From assembly GCF_014650075.1 (NCBI RefSeq), contig NZ_BMUG01000004.1, positions 124,001 to 188,000 on the forward strand: DNA of 64,000 nt, in the 5' to 3' direction. The notes beneath the pieces are model-generated. The model had not been told where the DNA came from. It saw only the letters and a program-made list of their open reading frames with translations, and did not search any database. Below, in pieces: positions 18,497 through 28,000 of this stretch. A program made the translations under genes and the position numbers. Every line of letters starts with the position of its first letter. Positions within the stretch are counted from its first letter, which is position 1. Source of the stretch: Streptomyces microflavus (GTDB lineage Bacteria; Actinomycetota; Actinomycetes; Streptomycetales; Streptomycetaceae).

Positions 18497-19204
18497 TCAG
18501 GCACCCCTCGATGCGAGATGGACCACGTCCGGCACACCTCGGGCAACAGCCACTTCTTCGGTTCTTACCCCGGTGAATCCGGCATTCCGCAACGCCTGTT
18601 CGAAGGCCGGTGACGGCTGCGCGGACCAGACGGCGAGCACTCCGCCCGGGGTCAGCCGGTCGTGGCAGTGGGCCAGACCGGTGGGGGAGTAGAGGCTCCC
18701 GTTGTCGTCCGTGACGGTCCAGTCCGGCCCGTTGTCGATGTCCAGGCAGAGCGCGTCGTAACGCTCCGTGGCGGTACGGAGGTGGGCGACCAGGTCCGTG
18801 TGGAGAACTTGGGTACGCGGATCGGCCAGCGCCGCCCCGGAGATCCGGTCCAGCGGGCCCTGCCGGTGCCAGTCGACGATCGCCTGCTCCCGCTCCACGA
18901 CCACGATCCGCCCCCAGCGCTCCTCCTCGGCGGCCCGCACCAGGGAGAAGCCCACGCCGAGCCCGCCGATCAGTACGGAGGGGCCGCTCCGCCCGGCGGG
19001 CAGCGCGCCCAGGGCGGCGTCGATCAGCAGCCGCTCGGAGCGTCCGTCCGAAGTGTCCATCAGGAAGCAGCCGTTGGCGATGATCTCGAAGTGCCTCCCG
19101 CGCTCGCGCAGGACGACCTCGCCGAAGGGGCCTTCACGCCGGTCCAGGGTGACGGGGGCGGGCGGAATCATGGCGCAGGTGTAGGTCTGGGTGTCGGGCT
19201 CCAT
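18497..19204 (-). CDS. Spermidine synthase-like methyltransferase-fold protein
   Basis: 235 residues with the polyamine-synthase/Rossmann fold: GPSVLIGGLGVGFSLVRAAEE as the nucleotide loop, IVVVEREQAIVDWHR for the acidic residue, and DALCLDIDNGPDW where SpeE has its catalytic aspartates. The N-terminal beta domain of SpeE is short and the putrescine pocket is not clear, so actual polyamine synthesis is doubtful. Many such orphan homologues occur in actinomycetes. ATG at 19204; MIPPAP, 11 codons on, is an alternative start. Single gene. Confidence 0.75.
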   Translation of the reverse strand: MEPDTQTYTCAMIPPAPVTLDRREGPFGEVVLRERGRHFEIIANGCFLMDTSDGRSERLLIDAALGALPAGRSGPSVLIGGLGVGFSLVRAAEEERWGRIVVVEREQAIVDWHRQGPLDRISGAALADPRTQVLHTDLVAHLRTATERYDALCLDIDNGPDWTVTDDNGSLYSPTGLAHCHDRLTPGGVLAVWSAQPSPAFEQALRNAGFTGVRTEEVAVARGVPDVVHLASRGA

Positions 19205-19289
19205 GGCCCGGATTCTAGGAGAGTGACACCCTCGTCCTCAGGTGCTTTGATCTTCACAACTTCATTTCATCTTCCCGGGTGGAGCTGTG

Positions 19290-19722
19290 CCCGGGGCTAC
19301 TGACGGGCGCGGCCGCCGGACGGAGAAGGCCGACTGCACCCTCGCGGCCCAGCCCTCCTGCAACACCATCGCCACGCCCCCGGTCCGCACCCCGACCGGC
19401 ACCTCGGACCACGCCCCGATGTACGGCTCCACACAGGGCGGTCCGGGTCTCGACTGGCGGATGAACGGCACGGCGTCCGGCGGCTCGCCGGCGGATGAAC
19501 GGCACGGCGTCCGGCGGCTCGCTGGGGCTGACCGGCACCCCGTCGCCAGGCGCGTCGTGGAGCACCGGACACGGCGGGGCACTGGAGCTCGACGGGGTCT
19601 CCGGCGCGGTGACCGCCCCCGGACCCGTGGTGGACACCCGCCGCCGCTTCACCGTCTCCGCCTGGGCGAAGGCCGACGGCCCGGACTGGAACGTCGACCG
19701 GGCCCGGGGTGGCCGGGAATAG
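19290..19722 (+). pseudogene. LamG/jelly-roll domain gene remnant broken by a 34-bp tandem duplication
   Basis: Two overlapping frames together read as part of a LamG (concanavalin-like) secreted protein: TEKADCTLAAQPSCNTIATPP...LDWRMNGTASGGS in one, then LGLTGTPSPG...GALELDGVSGAV...RRFTVSAWAKADG in the other. They join at a 34-bp direct duplication (19456-19489 and 19490-19522), which shifts the frame. Both the N-terminal and C-terminal parts of the protein are absent. LamG proteins in Streptomyces are usually very long, so this is a small decayed fragment. No ribosome site precedes it. Confidence 0.7.
19456..19522. repeat. 34-bp tandem duplication
   Basis: A 33-bp segment beginning ggcggatgaacggcacgg is repeated exactly with a one-base offset (copies at 19456-19488 and 19490-19522, period 34). 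Because 34 is not a multiple of three it breaks the LamG reading frame. Removing one copy restores it. Confidence 0.85.
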
Positions 19723-19792
19723 CCGTTCCCCGCCGGACGCTCCCGTGAACAGGTACCCCGCTCGGCGGCGAAGAGCGATGGCTGGAACCGGC

Positions 19793-19810
19793 TGATCGCT
19801 CACAGCGAAC
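19793..19810. promoter_or_regulatory. ClgR-type operator upstream of lon
   Basis: The 18 bases tgatcgctcacagcgaac match the actinobacterial ClgR consensus WNNWCGCYNANRGCGWWS at every fixed position. They lie 75-92 bp upstream of the lon start codon. ClgR is known to activate clp and lon genes in Streptomyces and Corynebacterium. Its action here is inferred from the site. Confidence 0.75.
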
Positions 19811-19884
19811 ACCGCAGGGGGAACATTCGGCGGCTCACAAGCATTGAGTCCACATAGCTCAACTTGCCTGCCGAAGGGGAGATC

Positions 19885-22305
19885 ATGACTACCGAGTCCA
19901 AGGCGTTCACACCGATCGACCTGCCCGTGCTGCCGCTGGACGACGAGGTCGTCCTGCCCGGCATGGTGGTGCCGCTGGACCTGTCCGACACCGAGGTGCG
20001 CGCCGCCGTCGAGGCCGCGCAGGCCGCCGCCCGTCCCGGCGGCGGCAAGCCCGAGGTGCTGCTGGTGCCGCGGATCGACGGGACGTACACGGGGACGGGT
20101 GTCCTCGGGACCGTCGAGCAGGTCGGACGCCTGAGCGACGGCGACCCGGGCGCGCTCATCAGGGCCCGCGACCGGGTCCGCATCGGGGCTGGGACCAGTG
20201 GTCCCGGCCGGGCGCTCTGGGTCGAGGGGACCGTGCTCGACACCGTCGTGCCCGACCCGCTGCCCGGTTCGGCCGCCGAGCTCGTCAAGGAGTACAAGGC
20301 GCTCGCCACCAGCTGGCTGAAGAAGCGCGGCGCCTGGCAGGTCGTGGACCGGGTCCAGCAGATCGACGACATCTCCGCGCTCGCCGACAACTCCGGATAC
20401 TCACCGTTCCTCACCACCGCCCAGAAGGTCCAGCTCCTGGAGACCGTGGACCCGGTCGCGCGGCTGAAGCTCGCCATCCAGTGGCTGGGCGAGCACCTCG
20501 CCGAGCAGGATGTGGCCGAGTCCATCGCGAAGGACGTCCAGGAGGGCGTCGACAAGCAGCAGCGTGAATTCCTGCTCCGCCGCCAGCTCGACGCCGTACG
20601 CAAGGAGCTCTCCGAGCTCAACGGCGACCCGGAGGACGAGTCCGACGACTACCGGGCCCGCGTCGAGGCCGCCGACCTGCCCGAGCACGTCCGCACGGCC
20701 GCGCTCAAGGAGGTCGACAAGCTGGAGCGGTCCAGTGACCAGTCGCCCGAGGGCTCCTGGATCCGCACCTGGCTGGACACCGTCCTCGAACTGCCCTGGA
20801 CCGAGCGGACCGAGGACGCCTACGACATCCGCGGCGCCCAGGAGATCCTGGACGCCGAGCACGCCGGCCTCGCCGACGTGAAGGAACGCATCACCGAGTA
20901 CCTCGCGGTGCGCAAGCGCCGCTCCGACCGGGGCCTGGGTGTCGTGGGCGGCCGCCGAGGCGGCGCGGTCCTCGCCCTCGTCGGCCCGCCCGGCGTCGGC
21001 AAGACCTCGCTCGGCGAGTCCGTCGCGCACGCCATGGGCCGCAAGTTCGTCCGCGTCGCGCTCGGCGGTGTCCGGGACGAGGCGGAGATCCGGGGCCACC
21101 GGCGTACGTACGTGGGCGCGCTCCCCGGCCGGATCGTGCGGGCCATCAAGGAGGCCGGTTCGATGAACCCGGTCGTCCTGCTCGACGAGATCGACAAGGT
21201 CGGCTCCGACTTCCGGGGCGACCCGGCCGCCGCCCTCCTCGAAGTGCTCGACCCGGCGCAGAACCACACCTTCCGCGACCACTACCTGGAGGTCGAGCTC
21301 GACCTCAGCGACGTCGTCTTCCTGGCCACCGCCAACGTGCTCGAAGCCATCCCGGAGGCCCTGCTCGACCGCATGGAGCTGGTCCGCCTCGACGGCTACA
21401 CCGAGGACGAGAAGGTCGTCATCGCCCGGGACCACCTCCTGCCGCGCCAGCTGGAGCGGGCCGGTCTGGAGAAGGACGAGGTCGCCCTGGAGGAGTCGGC
21501 GCTGCGCAAGCTGGCCGGCGAGTACACCCGCGAGGCGGGCGTACGGAATCTGGAGCGGGCCGTCGCCCGGCTGCTCCGCAAGGTCGCGGCCCAGCACGAA
21601 CTGGGCGACCGCGAGCTGCCGTTCACGGTGACCGACACAGACCTGCGCGGCCTCATCGGGCGCCCGCACCACGTCCCCGAGTCCGCCCAGGACCCGGCCG
21701 AGCGCCGCACGGCGGTGCCGGGCGTGGCCACCGGGCTCGCGGTGACCGGGGCGGGCGGTGACGTCCTCTTCGTCGAGGCGTCGCTCGCCGATCCGGAGAC
21801 CGGGGCGTCCGGACTGACCCTGACCGGTCAGCTCGGGGACGTCATGAAGGAGTCGGCGCAGATCGCGCTGAGCTTCCTGCGGTCGCACGGCGCGGAGCTG
21901 GAGCTGCCGGTCGCCGACCTCAAGGACCGGGGTGTGCACATCCACTTCCCGGCGGGCGGCATCCCCAAGGACGGCCCGAGCGCGGGCATCACCCTGACGA
22001 CCGCGCTGGCCTCGCTGCTCTCCGGACGGCTGGTCCGTACGGACGTGGCGATGACCGGTGAGGTGTCGCTGACCGGCCGGGTGCTGCCGATCGGCGGCCT
22101 GAAGCAGAAGCTGCTGGCGGCCCACCGCGCTGGCATCACCACCGTGGTGATCCCCCAGCGCAACGAGGCCGACCTGGACGACGTCCCGGCCGAGGTGCTG
22201 GAGAAGCTGGACGTCCGCCCGGTCACCGACGTCCGCCAGGTGCTGGAGATCGCCCTCGCCCCGGCCTCGGCCAGGGCGGAGGAGAGGATCCCGGCCGCGG
22301 CCTGA
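19885..22305 (+). CDS. lon: ATP-dependent protease Lon
   Basis: 806 residues, full length for Lon. The N-terminal LON substrate domain starts at LPVLPLDDEVVLPGMVVPL. A long coiled linker (REFLLRRQLDAVRKELSEL) leads to the AAA+ module with Walker A GPPGVGKTSLGESVA and Walker B VVLLDEIDK. The C-terminal protease has the catalytic serine in KDGPSAGITLTTAL and the lysine in IGGLKQKLLAAHRAG. It degrades misfolded and regulatory proteins in the cytoplasm. ATG at 19885 follows GAAGGGGAG; an in-frame ATG at 19864 is less well placed. Probably under ClgR control (site at 19793). Confidence 0.96.
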   Translation: MTTESKAFTPIDLPVLPLDDEVVLPGMVVPLDLSDTEVRAAVEAAQAAARPGGGKPEVLLVPRIDGTYTGTGVLGTVEQVGRLSDGDPGALIRARDRVRIGAGTSGPGRALWVEGTVLDTVVPDPLPGSAAELVKEYKALATSWLKKRGAWQVVDRVQQIDDISALADNSGYSPFLTTAQKVQLLETVDPVARLKLAIQWLGEHLAEQDVAESIAKDVQEGVDKQQREFLLRRQLDAVRKELSELNGDPEDESDDYRARVEAADLPEHVRTAALKEVDKLERSSDQSPEGSWIRTWLDTVLELPWTERTEDAYDIRGAQEILDAEHAGLADVKERITEYLAVRKRRSDRGLGVVGGRRGGAVLALVGPPGVGKTSLGESVAHAMGRKFVRVALGGVRDEAEIRGHRRTYVGALPGRIVRAIKEAGSMNPVVLLDEIDKVGSDFRGDPAAALLEVLDPAQNHTFRDHYLEVELDLSDVVFLATANVLEAIPEALLDRMELVRLDGYTEDEKVVIARDHLLPRQLERAGLEKDEVALEESALRKLAGEYTREAGVRNLERAVARLLRKVAAQHELGDRELPFTVTDTDLRGLIGRPHHVPESAQDPAERRTAVPGVATGLAVTGAGGDVLFVEASLADPETGASGLTLTGQLGDVMKESAQIALSFLRSHGAELELPVADLKDRGVHIHFPAGGIPKDGPSAGITLTTALASLLSGRLVRTDVAMTGEVSLTGRVLPIGGLKQKLLAAHRAGITTVVIPQRNEADLDDVPAEVLEKLDVRPVTDVRQVLEIALAPASARAEERIPAAA

Positions 22306-22351
22306 CCACCACGCAGTGACGGGCGCGGTATCAGGTGCGCGACCGGTACGG

Positions 22352-22386
22352 ACGGCCCGCTTCCCGAGTCGACGGGGGCGGGCCGT
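22352..22386. terminator. Terminator between lon and the deacetylase gene
   Basis: A 9-bp perfect stem, acggcccgc at 22352-22360 with gcgggccgt at 22378-22386, lies between two convergent genes 47 bp after the lon stop codon. Confidence 0.65.
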
Positions 22387-22406
22387 TCCGCATGTCCGCG
22401 GACCGG

Positions 22407-23171
22407 TCAGGGGCGGTAGACCGTCCCCGGCACCGGCTCGGCGGGGGCCATCAGCTCGGGGACGGTCACGAAGGTGTAGCCGTCCTTCTGGAGCGCGTCG
22501 ATGATCCCGGGCACGGCGGGCACGGTCCCCTTGTAGATGTCGTGCAGCAGGATGACGCCGTCCTTGCCCGCCTGGTCCAGGATCCGCTTGGTGATCAGCG
22601 CCGAGTCGTTGGTCGAGTAGTCCTTGGCGGTGGCGCTCCACAGCACCTGGGAGAGCCCCAGCTCCTTGCTGATCTCCGAGACCGTGTCGTCGGTGCGGCC
22701 CTGCGGCGGGCGCATCAGCCGGGGCTTCTTCCCGGTGATCTTCTCTATCGCCACCTGGGTCTTCTCCAGCTCGGCGCGTATCTCGTCCGGCTCCCGGTCG
22801 GTCAGGATCTCGTGCGTCCAGGTGTGGTTGGCCACCTCGTGGCCCTCGTCCTGGATGCGCCGCACGGTGTCCGGGTGCTTGACGACGTGGTTCTTGCCCA
22901 ACAGGAAGAAGGTGGCGTGCACCTTCTTCTCCTTCAGGATGTCCAGCAGCTCCGGGGTGTCCTTGCCCGGCCCGGCGTCGAACGTGAGGGCGATGCACTT
23001 CGCCTTGCGGCAGTCCGCCGGCCCGAAGGAGCCCTTGGCGTCGGACGCCGCGTCCTGCCGTGCCGAGCCCGGAGCCGTCGTCTCCATCGAGCAGCCGCCG
23101 AGCGCCAGTGTGAGCGTCGTCACCAGGGCGGCGGCCAACCCGCCACCGACCAGGCCTGTCTTCTTGGGCAC
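22407..23171 (-). CDS. Polysaccharide deacetylase lipoprotein (NodB domain)
   Basis: 254 residues. The GTG at 23171 (MPKKTGLVGGG) follows GAGGAG. A signal sequence ends in a lipobox (LTLALGGCS), so the enzyme is anchored outside the membrane. The NodB domain shows the catalytic base in IALTFDAGPG, the metal histidines in HEVANHTWTHE, and RPPQGRTDDTV. FDAGPG replaces the classic FDDGP, as in several actinobacterial members. Likely deacetylates peptidoglycan or another cell-wall sugar polymer. It is transcribed away from the MarR gene; the palindrome at 23228-23244 lies in the shared region. Confidence 0.9.
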   Translation of the reverse strand: MPKKTGLVGGGLAAALVTTLTLALGGCSMETTAPGSARQDAASDAKGSFGPADCRKAKCIALTFDAGPGKDTPELLDILKEKKVHATFFLLGKNHVVKHPDTVRRIQDEGHEVANHTWTHEILTDREPDEIRAELEKTQVAIEKITGKKPRLMRPPQGRTDDTVSEISKELGLSQVLWSATAKDYSTNDSALITKRILDQAGKDGVILLHDIYKGTVPAVPGIIDALQKDGYTFVTVPELMAPAEPVPGTVYRP

Positions 23172-23227
23172 GGCACACCACTCCTCTGCGCGGAAATCTC
23201 CGCACAGGTGTGCGGTACGCCCAGGAC

Positions 23228-23244
23228 TATACATAGCGTGTATA
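23228..23244. promoter_or_regulatory. Inverted repeat, putative MarR operator
   Basis: tataca-tagcg-tgtata is a perfect 6-bp dyad in AT-rich sequence between the divergent deacetylase and marR-type genes. Position and shape suit a MarR dimer controlling one or both genes; that is inference. Confidence 0.6.
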
Positions 23245-23369
23245 CAGCGAGTGCATAGTGGGATGCGGGACGCCGCTGATCCACGCCTGCGAAATACTGG
23301 CGTGGCTGCGGCGCCGACCGGCCGTGGACGGCACTTTCATCGGCAGGAAACCGTACGAGGGGTACTGAC

Positions 23370-23852
23370 GTGCACGGGAGCGAAAGCGCGGGGGAGCCGG
23401 GCGCGACCGCCGGAACCGGCGGGGACCAGGAATTCCTGGCGCTGGAGCGTGAGCTGGCGGTCTTCCTGCGCCGGGCCCGGGCCAGCTCGGGCGAGATGGC
23501 CCGCGAGGTCCACCCCGAACTGGAGCCCGCCGCCTACGGCCTGCTCGTCCGCCTGGAGTCGGCGGGCCGGCAGCGGGCCACCGAACTGGCCGCCTACTTC
23601 GGCGTCGGCAAGGCCACCATGAGCCGCCAGCTGCGGGCCCTGGAGAACCTCGGGCTCGTCGACCGCGAACCCGACCCGGCGGACGGCCGCGCCTGGCTCG
23701 TCCGGCTGACCGACGAGGGCCTCGCCCGCTTCCGCAGCGTCCGGGGCGCCCGGCGCGGGCAGTACGTCCGCAAGCTGGCGGACTGGGACCGGGGCGAGGT
23801 GGCGGAGCTGGCCCGGCTGCTCCACCAGCTGAACGCCCGCGCCGAGGAGTGA
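23370..23852 (+). CDS. MarR-family transcriptional regulator
   Basis: 160 residues with a central winged helix (PELEPAAYGLLVRLESAGRQRATELAAYFGVGKATMSRQLRALENLGLVDREPDPADGRAWLVRLTDEG). Flanking helices form the MarR dimer interface. The GTG at 23370 is preceded by GAGGGG. It faces the polysaccharide deacetylase across about 200 bp that contains a tatacat-type inverted repeat. Its ligand is unknown. It converges on the PP2C-like gene with a 22-bp gap. Confidence 0.9.
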   Translation: MHGSESAGEPGATAGTGGDQEFLALERELAVFLRRARASSGEMAREVHPELEPAAYGLLVRLESAGRQRATELAAYFGVGKATMSRQLRALENLGLVDREPDPADGRAWLVRLTDEGLARFRSVRGARRGQYVRKLADWDRGEVAELARLLHQLNARAEE

Positions 23853-23874
23853 CCTCCGGGCCCGGGCGCCGGCG

Positions 23875-24666
23875 TCACAGCTCCACGTGGACCGCCGTGG
23901 CGTCGTCGTGCGTCTTGCTCCGCCGCAGCCGTACGCGCCCGGCGGCCGCGTCGGCCTCCTCCAGCTCCCGTACCCGGTCGATCAGCCCCCGGGGACCCGC
24001 CTTGCGCAGCAGCTCCAGCGCGGCCGCCCAGTCGCCCTCGCGGAACATCTCCGTCCAGCGGCTCGCCCCGTCGGTCAGCGCCGCCAGGGACCGGACCCCG
24101 GCGGCCGGGACGCTGCCGGTCACCGCGCGTGAGGACACCGCCGGGTCGGCGGCGGCCGTGAAGAAGCCGCCCTCCTTGTTCCGCAGCCCGGTGTCGACGG
24201 CCGCCGCCGAGGTCAACGAGCCAGGTGGCAGCCGGTCGAGCCGGTCGTCGAGGACCGCCCGGACCGTGCCGTCCGCCCCCTCCAGCAGGAGCGCCGAGTC
24301 GGAGAGCACCAGGTACTCGATCACGCGTTCGCTCCAACGCGCCACGACCACGGTCGCCTGAGGCGTACGCGCGTGAGAAAGGTCACAGGTGGCCCGGTGG
24401 GCGTCGGCGGTGCGCCGGATGGACGCCGACAGGATCTCGGCCAGCTCCATATCTCGCCGTGAACCCGACAGTTCCACCAGCGCGCCGCCCAGCCGGGCGG
24501 TGAACCAGGGGACGGAGTGCACACAACCGTCATCCCCCTCCGGCGGTGTGACGCCGTCGAGCACCACCAGCACTCCCCCCTGGCCGGACGCGGGGAGGGC
24601 GGCCGACGCCCAGTCCTCGTTGGGGCGTTCGGGGACGCCGGGGACGGTGACGAGTTCGAGGCGCAT
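23875..24666 (-). CDS. PP2C-like phosphatase domain protein
   Basis: 263 residues resembling the PP2C Ser/Thr phosphatase fold: GVPERPNEDWASAAL near the start, VLVVLDGVTPP for the metal aspartate, and AALTDGASRWTEMF and SKTHDDATAVHVEL for the later conserved aspartates. Motif spacing is looser than in classical PP2C enzymes, so activity is likely but not certain. ATG at 24666; an upstream in-frame extension to 24786 lacks a ribosome site. Transcribed divergently from the conservon. Confidence 0.78.
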   Translation of the reverse strand: MRLELVTVPGVPERPNEDWASAALPASGQGGVLVVLDGVTPPEGDDGCVHSVPWFTARLGGALVELSGSRRDMELAEILSASIRRTADAHRATCDLSHARTPQATVVVARWSERVIEYLVLSDSALLLEGADGTVRAVLDDRLDRLPPGSLTSAAAVDTGLRNKEGGFFTAAADPAVSSRAVTGSVPAAGVRSLAALTDGASRWTEMFREGDWAAALELLRKAGPRGLIDRVRELEEADAAAGRVRLRRSKTHDDATAVHVEL

Positions 24667-25002
24667 GGGGTCAGTCTGCACGAGGCCTTCACGGAGTCCG
24701 CACGGGAGCGGATTCCGGCCGTACCAGCAGGTCAACGTGGGCCCGATACGCGGAGGGGAGGGCTCCGGAGGAGTGCGGGCGGGCATCCTGCCAAAGGCTG
24801 CGCCGAAGTTCCACCCCGCGCCCTATGCATGGTCAGGGGCGGCCCTGGGGAGACTTGTTCGTCAACTCAAGAGTGATGTTCACTCGTTCGAGTGGCGGAG
24901 CGGTTGATGCGCGCCCCCCTCTCAAAAGCACTGGAATGGTCAGAAGCCGTACCAGGAGCGGGGGGTCCTTCTATGTGACCGAGCGTCACCTCCGCTTCAA
25001 GG
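24667..25002. other. Divergent intergenic region before the conservon
   Basis: 336 bp with no gene. It should hold the promoters of the PP2C-like gene and cvnA. A perfect cactcg-tt-cgagtg dyad lies at 24881-24894, about 110 bp before the cvnA start, in a locally AT-richer stretch. It is a candidate operator, with no identified binding protein. Confidence 0.5.
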
Positions 25003-28000
25003 GTGGACGAGTCAAGATTGCGAGCACCGGTGCAGAAGAAGCGGCCGCGGAGCCAGGGCAGCACGCGCGACGGTTCCGGGGCGACGCCTCCGGCTCCGGG
25101 CGTCGAGAAGCGGACCGTACGGGTACGGAGCCGGCTGGTCGCCGGTGTCGCCGTCGTCGGGGTCATCGTCCTCGCGGCGGGCGCTCCCGCGGCGCTGAGC
25201 GCCTCCACCGATCTGGCCGAGTCCCAGCGGCTGGTGACCCTCGCCGAGCTGAACCGGCAGGCCGTCACGCTGGCGCACTCCCTCGCCGACGAACGGGACG
25301 CCGTCACCGCGTACATCGCCGGGGGCCGCGCCGATGACGGCAAGGCCGGCGAGGAGAACCGCCGCACCCGCACCACCCGGGTCGACCAGCAGATCGACGA
25401 GATCCACGGGCCGGCCCCCGCCGCCCTGCGACGCGACCTCTCCACCGTGCCCTCCCTGCGCCGTGACGCCCTCACCGGCAAGGGCTCGGCGCTGGACGCC
25501 CACCACGCGTACTCCGAGGTCATCGCCAAGCTGCACGGCATCTCCGCCGAGCTGGCCGCGAAGACCCCGCCGCGCGTCGCCGACGCCACCCGCGCCCCCC
25601 TCGCGCTCGGCGGAGCCGTCGAGCAGGCCTCCGCCACCCGCGGGCTCCTCCTCGCCGCGCTCGCCGTGCCGAGCCCCGAGCCCGCCACCCCGCAGACCGA
25701 CCCGTTCACCGGCCTTCCGGTGGAGACCGAGGACGACGAGAGCAAACGGGCGGACCGCGACCGGGACGAGCTGAGCGCCGCCGCCCAGCAGTCCCGGGTC
25801 CGTGAGCTGGCCTCGCTCGCCGAGTTCGACCAGGCCGCGAACCCGGTCGCCCGCGACAAGCTCTCCGCCACCGTCACGGGCCCCGAGGTCAACAGCGCGG
25901 AGAAGTACCTCACCCGCCTCACCGACCGTCCCGAACTCTCCGGCAGCGAGCGCAACACCAGCGCCAAGAAGCTGGAAGCCGCGCTCTCCGCCCGGGTCGA
26001 CCGGATGCGCAGCGTCGAGTCCGCCCTCGGCACCACCCAGGTCCAGCGCCTGGAGGGGATCCGCGACGACGACGTCACCGCCCTCGAACTGAGCATCGCC
26101 CTGCTCGGCGGCTGCTTCCTGCTCGCCGTGGGCGTCTCCACCGCCGTCGCCCGCACCCTGACCCAGCCGCTCGCCGTCCTGCGCATCGGCGCCGCCCGCC
26201 TCGCGGACGAGCCTTCGAGCGCCGAACCGGTCCGCTACACCGGCCGCAACGACGAGTTCGCCCAGGTCGTCCGCTCGATGAACACCCTGCACGCCAGGCT
26301 GACCGGGCTGCAGCAGGAGTTCACCGGCCGCTTCGAGACCCTCAGCGGCGAGCGCGCCGAACTGATCGCGGGCCGGGAGGCCCTCACCCTCCAGCGCGCC
26401 GAACTCCAGGTCCAGGCAGCCGAGCTGGCCGCCCAGCTGGAGCGGCTGAAGAACACGGTCCACCACACCTTCGTCAACCTCTCGCTCCGCAACCTCGGCC
26501 TCGTCGAGCGGCAGCTCGGCGTCATCGAGAGCCTGGAGGAGCGCGAGCAGGACCCGGAGCGCCTCGCCACCCTCTTCAAGCTGGACCACATGGCCACGGT
26601 CATGCGCCGGCACAGCGAGAACATGCTGGTCCTCGCGGGCGCCGAGCACGGCCACGGCCACGCCGGTCCGATCCCGCTGGTCGACGTGGCCCGCGCGGCC
26701 GTCAGCGAGATCGAGCGGTACGAGCGGGTCACTATCCAGTCCCTGCCGCCGCACGCCCAGATCGCCGGGTTCGCGGCCGACGACCTCAGCCACCTCCTCG
26801 CCGAACTCCTGGAGAACGCGACCTCCTTCTCCCCGCCGGACTCCCATGTCGAGCTCTCCGGCTGGCTGCTGGAGACCGGCGAGGTGATGCTCTCCGTGCA
26901 GGACGAGGGCATCGGCATGTCGACGGTCCGGATGGGCGAGCTCAATGCGAGGCTGGCCGACCCGGCCTCGTTCGAGGCGGGGGAGCAGAGCGCCGACGGG
27001 GCCGGACTCGGCCTCCAGGTCACCTCGTTGCTGGCCGCCCGGCACGGTGTGCGGGTCCAGCTGCGCGAGCAGAAGGGGAGTGGAGTGACGGCTGTCGTCG
27101 TCCTGCCGCAGGCCCTGCTGCCCAACTCCCTGCCCGCCTCCTCGCCGCCCGCGGTGCAGCTGCCAGGCGAGGCGCCGACGCTCAACCTGCCGGGCTCGGT
27201 GGCCGAGGCCAACTCCAACGCCCTGCCGAGCCGTACGCCGGTCCTGCCGATCCCGCCTGCCGCGTCCGGGACCGCCGACGGGCCGGGTTCCGAGCCGACT
27301 GCCGAACCGGTAGCCGGGCCGGGTTCCGAACCGGTTGCCGAGCAGGCCGCCGAGTCGGCCGTCGAGCCGCTGCCCGAGCCCTCCGCGGAGCCCGAGCAGG
27401 CCGCCGAGCCGACGCCGGAGCCCGCCCCGGAGCCCCGGCCCGAGCCGGCCGCCGGCCCCGCCCCCGCCGTCGACCCGATGATCGCCGCCGCCGAGCGCGC
27501 GATCCGCGAGGCAGCGGCGAAGGAGCCCGCGCCCGCCGAGGACTCCGAAGCCACCGCCGTACCGCAGCAGAAGCCCGAAGCGGACGCACAGGCGGCCGCA
27601 GAGGCAGAGGCAGCTACAACGGCAGACACGGACGCAGCGGCAGTCACGGACGCCGGTTCGGACGCCGGTTCGGACTCCGAGATCACCATGCAGGTCCGCC
27701 TGCCGAAGCCCCCGGCGGATCCGGCCACCCCGGCCACCCCGGCCACCCCGGCGGCCCCCGCCCCCACCGGGGCCGCGCACCCCGACCCGTACGCCATCGG
27801 CCCCGACCGCCACGAGCGTCCGGCCGAGAGCGGTCCGGGCGGCCAGGACCCGGACGGGCCCGCCTTCCGGCCCGCCCCCCGTGCCGAGGCCGCCGCAGAC
27901 ACCGTGCCCGGCCCCCGGAAGCCGCAGGCCGAGCGGGTCACCGACAAGGGCCTGCCCAAGCGGACCCCCAAGGTGGTCCAGCCCGAGGGCGCACCCGCCA

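Noticed and set aside
19864..19884. Longer Lon start at 19864
   Set aside because: The ATG at 19885 has a better-placed GGGGAG ribosome site and gives the usual Lon N-terminus.
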